This document shows positions 59,101 to 64,000 of a stretch of DNA of 64,000 nucleotides, one piece after another. The notes beneath the pieces are model-generated. The model searched no databases. It saw only the letters and a program-made list of their open reading frames with translations, and was not told where the DNA came from. Made by a program: the position numbers and the translations under genes. Source of the DNA: Episyrphus balteatus (lineage: Eukaryota > Arthropoda > Insecta > Diptera > Syrphidae); assembly GCF_945859705.1 (NCBI RefSeq), contig NC_079135.1, forward strand, positions 78,872,253-78,936,252. Reading direction: 5' to 3'. Each line of letters opens with the position of its first letter. Within the stretch, counting starts at the first letter, position 1.

Positions 59101-59809
59101 GGATTGATAAATGTGGATAGATAAATGTCGATAGATAAATGTGGATAGATAAATGTGGATAGATAAATGTGGATAGATAAATGTGGATAGATAAATGTGG
59201 ATTGATAAATGTGGATAGATAAATGTCGATAGATAAATGTGGATAGATAAATGTGGATTAATTAATGTGGATAGATAAATGTCGATAGATAAATGTGGAT
59301 AGATAAATGTGGATAGATAAATGTGGATAGATAAATGTGGATTGATAATTTATCTATCCACATTTATCTATCGACATTTATCTATCCACATTTATCAATC
59401 CACATTTATCTATCCACATTTATCTATCCACATTTATCTATCCACATTTATCTATCCACATTTATCTATCCACATTTATCTATCCACATTTATCTATCTA
59501 GATAAATGTGGATCGATAAATGTGGATTGATAAATGTGGATAGATAAATGTGGATAGATAAATGTGGATTGATAAATGTGGATAGATAAATGTCGATAGA
59601 TAAATGTGGATAGATAAATTATCAATCCACATTTATCTATCCACATTTATCTATCCACATTTATCAATCCACATTTATCTATCCACATTTATCTATCCAC
59701 ATTTATCTATCCACATTTATCTATCCACATTTATCAATCCACATTTATCTATCCACATTTATCTATCCACATTTATCTATCGACATTTATCTATCCACAT
59801 TTATCAATC
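59101..59809. repeat. 14-bp satellite array, three inversions
   Basis: Orientation flips at about 59346, 59490 and 59617, using the same junction sequences seen elsewhere. Confidence 0.92.
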
Positions 59810-59986
59810 CAGCTCTCAGAAGCTTTTTCGCACCCACAACTTCCAACGCCTATATCTCGGGATTTTGAAAAAAAGGGTAAAAAAATTTTGTTGATACCCA
59901 AAGGTAACGGGGACTCTAACCTACATTTGGGTACAACTCCCATCACTGTAGGTCCACGGGTTCTCAAACTGGGAGAAGTTAAAGGT
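59810..59986 (+). repeat. satellite spacer, forward partial copy
   Basis: Begins CAGCTCTCAGAAGC, ends GAAGTTAAAGGTT; preceded by reverse-oriented array units. Confidence 0.85.
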
Positions 59987-60716
59987 TATCCACATTTATC
60001 TATCCACATTTATCTATCTAGATACACATTTATCTATCCACATTTATCTATCTAGATAAATGTGGATCGATAAATGTGGATTGATAAATGTGGATAGATA
60101 AATGTCGATAGATAAATGTGGATAGATAAATGTGGATAGATAAATGTCGATAGATAAATGTGGATAGATAAATGTGGATAGATAAATGTGGATAGATAAA
60201 TGTGGATTGATAAATGTGGATAGATAAATGTGGATAGATAAATGTGGATTGATAAATGTGGATAGATAAATGTGGATTGATTAATGTGGATAGATAAATG
60301 TCGATAGATAAATGTGGATAGATAAATGTGGATAGATAAATGTGGATAGATAAATGTGGATAGATAAATGTGGATTGATTAATGTTAATAGATAAATGTG
60401 GATAGATAAATGTGGATAGATAAATGTGGATTGATAAATGTGGATTGATTAATGTGGATAGATAAATGTCGATAGATAAATGTGGATAGATAAATGTGGA
60501 TTGATTAATGTTAATAGATAAATGTGGATAGATAAATGTGGATAGATAAATGTGGATAGATAAATGTGGATTGATTAATGTGGATAGATAAATGTCGATA
60601 GATAAATGTGGATAGATAAATGTCGATAGATAAATGTGGATAGATAAATGTGGATTGATAAATGTGGATAGATAAATGTCGCTAGATAAATGTCGATAGA
60701 TAAATGTCGATAGATA
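59987..60716. repeat. 14-bp satellite array
   Basis: Short reverse block, flip at about 60048 (TCTAGATAAAT), then forward units to the CGCTAG/CGATAG border variants before the next spacer. Confidence 0.92.
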
Positions 60717-61427
60717 GTGGTATATTCGGGTTTTTGGATTTTTTTCAAAATTCCGAGAAAATCCAGTTTGAAAGTTCGGGTAAATTGTTTTTTTCGAAAA
60801 AGCCCCGAACCTTTGAACGCTCCTGGAAGCTAAACCGCTTGAGAGAAATTTTTGGGAGTGATGCCAAATGGTAGCTTGTGTCATGGGCTTACGCTTTGCT
60901 CATTGTTAGATTTTTAAAAAGCTCATCTTCCATGTTAAACCGCCAAATTATGCTTATTTTTTCAGCATCGGGCTTAACTTTTTTTTTTAACCTTTAAGTT
61001 CTCCCAGTTTGAGAACCCGTGGACTTACAGTGATCGGAGTTGTACCCAAATGTAGGTTAGAGTCCCCGTTACCTTTGGGTAAAAAAATAGGCATAATTTG
61101 GCGGTTTAACATGGAAGATGAGTTTTTTAAAAATCTAACAATGTGCAAAGCGTATTTGGCATCACTGCCAAAAATTTCTCTCAAGCGGTTTAGCTTCCAG
61201 GAGCGTTCAAAGGTTCGGGGCTTTTTCGAAAAAAACAATTTACCCGAACTTTCAAACTGGATTTTCTCGGTATTTTGAAAAAATCCAAAAAAAAAAAAAA
61301 CGATTATACCACTATCGGGTAGCTGAGAATATAAGCTTTCATATGGCACCACTCCCATGTCTCTAGGTCAAAGCGTTCAGCTCCCAGAAGCTTTTTCGCA
61401 CCCCCAACATCCAACGCCTATATCTCT
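60717..61427. repeat. composite spacer: reverse copy joined to forward copy
   Basis: Reverse copy 60717-61079 ends inside the spacer and is followed directly at 61081 by a forward copy (AAAAAATAGGCATAATTTGG). The forward part ends in a variant tail (AGCTGAGAATATAAGC) and an array-border sequence in mixed order. Confidence 0.8.
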
Positions 61428-62003
61428 GGATTGATAAATGTGGATAGATAAATGTCGATAGATAAATGTGGATTGATAAATGTGGAAAGATAAATGTGGA
61501 TAGATAAATGTGGATAGATAAATGTGGATAGATAAATGTGGATAGATAAATGTGGATAGATAAATGTGGATAGATAAATGTGGATAGATAAATGTGGATT
61601 GATAAATGTGGATCGATAAATGTCGATAGATAAATGTGGATAGATAAATGTGGATAGATAAATGTGGATTGATAAATGTGGATTGATAAATGTGGATTGA
61701 TAAATGTGGATAGATAAATGTCGATAGATAAATGTGGATAGATAAATATCGATAGATAAATTGGATAGATAAATGTCGATAGATAAATGTGGATAGATAA
61801 ATGTGGATAGATAAATGTGGATAGATAAATGTGGATTGATAAATGTGGATTGATAAATGTGGATTGATAAATGTGGATTGATAAATGTGGATTGATAAAT
61901 GTGGATAGATAAATGTCGATAGATAAATGTGGATAGATAAATGTGGATTGATAAATGTGGATAGATAAATGTCGCTAGATAAATGTCGATAGATAAATGT
62001 CGA
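61428..62003. repeat. 14-bp satellite array, forward
   Basis: Uninterrupted forward units with GGATAG, GGATTG and CGATAG variants, and one short unit near 61760. Confidence 0.92.
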
Positions 62004-62446
62004 TATTCGGGTTTTTGGATTTTTTTCAAAATTCCGAGAAAATCCAGTTTGAAAGTTCGGGTAAATTGTTTTTTTTGAAAAACCCCCGAACCTTTGAACG
62101 CTCCTGGAAGCTAAACCGCTTGAGAGAAATTTTTGGGAGTGATGCCAAATGGTAGCTTGTGTCATGGGCTTACGCTTTGCCTATTGTTAGATTTTTAAAA
62201 AGCTCATCTTCCATGTTAAACCGCCAAATCATGACTATTTTTTCAGCATCGGGCTTAACTTTTTTTTTAACCTTTAAGTTCTCCCAGTTTGAGAACCCGT
62301 GGACCTACAGTGATGGGAGTTGTACCCAAATGTAGGTTAGAGTCCCCGTTACCTTTGGGTATCAAAAAAATTTTTGTACCCTTTTTTTCAAAATCCCGAG
62401 ATATAGGCGTTGGAAGTTGGGGGTGCGAAAAAGCTTCTGAGAGCTG
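62004..62446 (-). repeat. satellite spacer, reverse copy
   Basis: Full-length copy lacking only the first few bases (GTGGT), about 443 bp. Confidence 0.88.
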
Positions 62447-62860
62447 GATTGATAAATGTGGATAGATAAATGTCGATAGATAAATGTGGATAGATAAATG
62501 TGGATAGATAAATGTGGATAGATAAATGTGGATAGATAAATGTCGATAGATAAATGTCGATAGATAAATGTGGATAGATAAATGTGGATAGATAAATGTG
62601 GATTGATAAATGTGGATAGATAAATGTCGATAGATAAATGTGGATTGATTAATGTGGATAGATAAATGTGGATTGATAAATGTGGATAGATAAATGTCGA
62701 TAGATAAATGTGGATAGATAAATGTGGATTGATTAATGTGGATAGATAAATGTCGATAGATAAATGTGGATAGATAAATATCGATAGATAAATGTCGATA
62801 GATAAATGTGGATTGATAAATGTGGATAGATAAATGTCGCTAGATAAATGTCGATAGATA
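62447..62860. repeat. 14-bp satellite array, forward
   Basis: About 30 units between two full spacers. Confidence 0.92.
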
Positions 62861-63308
62861 GTGGTATATTCGGGTTTTTGGATTTTTTTCAAAATTCCGA
62901 GAAAATCCAGTTTGAAAGTTCGGGTAAATTGTTTTTTTCGAAAAAGCCCCGAACCTTTGAACGCTCCTGGAAGCTAAACCGCTTGAGAAAAATTTTTGGG
63001 AGTGATGCCAAATGGTAGCTTGTGTCATGGGCTTACGCCTTGCGCATTGCTAGATTTTTAAAAAGCTCATCTTCCATGTTAAACCGCCAAATTATGCTTA
63101 TTTTTTCAGCATCGGGCTTAACTTTTTTTTTAACCTTTAACTTCTCCCATTTTGAGAACCCGTGGACCTACAGTGATGGGAGTTGTACCCAAATGTAGGT
63201 TAGAGTCCCCGTTACCTTTGGGTATCAAAAAATTTTTTTTACTCTTTTTCAAAATCCCGAGATATAGGCGTTGGAAGTTGGGGGTGCGAAAAAGCTTCTG
63301 AGAGCTGG
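62861..63308 (-). repeat. satellite spacer, full-length reverse copy
   Basis: 448 bp, GTGGTATATTCGGG to GAGAGCTG. Confidence 0.88.
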
Positions 63309-64000
63309 ATAGATAAATGTGGATAGATAAATGTGGATTGATAAATGTGGGTAGATAAATGTCGATAGATAAATGTGGATAGATAAATGTGGATAGATAA
63401 ATGTCGATAGATAAATGTCGATAGATAAATGTGGATAGATAAATGTGGATAGATAAATGTGGATTGATAAATGTGGATAGATAAATGTGGATAGATAAAT
63501 GTGGATAGATAAATGTGGATAGATAAATGTGGATTGATAATTTATCTATCCACATTTATCTATCGACATTTATCTATCCACATTTATCAATCCACATTTA
63601 TCTATCCACATTTATCTATCCACATTTATCAATCCACATTTATCGATCCACATTTATCTAGATAGATAAATGTGGATAGATAAATGTGGATAGATAAATT
63701 TATCTAGATAGATAAATGTGGATAGATAAATGTGGATAGATAAATGTGGATAGATAAATGTGGATAGATAAATGTCGATAGATAAATGTGGATAGATAAA
63801 TGTGGATAGATAAATGTGGATAGATAAATGTGGATTGATAAATGTGGATAGATAAATGTGGATAGATAAATGTGGATTGATAAATGTGGATAGATAAATG
63901 TGGATTGATTAATGTGGATAGATAAATGTCGATAGATAAATGTGGATAGATAAATGTGGATAGATAAATGTGGATAGATAAATGTGGATAGATAAATGTG
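63309..64000. repeat. 14-bp satellite array, runs off the window
   Basis: Forward to about 63538, then GGATTGATAATTTATC, reverse to about 63655, then two TCTAGATAGATAAA flips (about 63660, 63705) and forward units to the edge. Confidence 0.92.

Noticed and set aside
55694..64000. CRISPR-like regular array
   Set aside because: Units are contiguous 14-mers without unique spacers, in a eukaryotic genome with no cas genes; it is satellite DNA.

Overview
This is a eukaryotic, AT-rich, intron-bearing window, most likely from an insect and probably a brachyceran fly. Two protein-coding genes can be read with confidence, both on the + strand. Their proteins are insect-like, their introns use GT..AG with short AT-rich acceptor tracts, and the intergenic DNA is full of small non-autonomous DNA transposons. 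Species cannot be determined from the sequence alone.

Gene 1 (1646-14595) is the 3' part of a netrin gene: six exons encode the laminin-EGF repeats V-2 and V-3, a short acidic linker and the complete C-terminal NTR (C345C) domain with its stop codon. The N-terminal laminin domain and first EGF repeat must lie upstream of the window. Gene 2 (29513-32504) is a complete five-exon gamma-butyrobetaine dioxygenase-like gene (430 aa, carnitine biosynthesis). All zinc, iron and 2-oxoglutarate ligands are visible, and the N-terminus looks like a mitochondrial presequence.

The remainder is non-coding and rich in repeats. The netrin 8.8-kb intron carries a long foldback structure (about 4375-7885) whose loop holds a Transib-like element (5194-6993, CACAGTG termini, 5-bp duplication CGCTG), followed by a Tc1/mariner-type element with very long inverted repeats (7994-8968). 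Elsewhere there are TIR elements with recognisable target duplications: piggyBac-type (TTAA, 16066-16316), hAT-type (8 bp CTCTTCTG, 51625-52751), two Harbinger-like copies (TTA), and Tc1-type (TA, 41362-41593). There is also a MITE carrying an internal tRNA-like Pol III promoter (21680-22108), a large foldback with 310-bp tandem subunits in its arms (34460-37355), and a 300-bp tandem family present in opposite orientations at 19.1-20.2 kb and 49.7-50.7 kb.

From 55.69 kb to the right edge the window is a satellite domain built on a 14-bp unit. It starts with CTCATG/CTCGAG/CTCTAG variants and passes into ATAAATGTGGATAG-type arrays. These are interrupted by copies of a conserved spacer of about 448 bp. 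Spacer and array flip orientation together, through recurrent identical inversion junctions. This is the most unusual structure in the window. The long open frames inside it arise because one strand of the 14-bp unit contains no stop codon; they are not genes.
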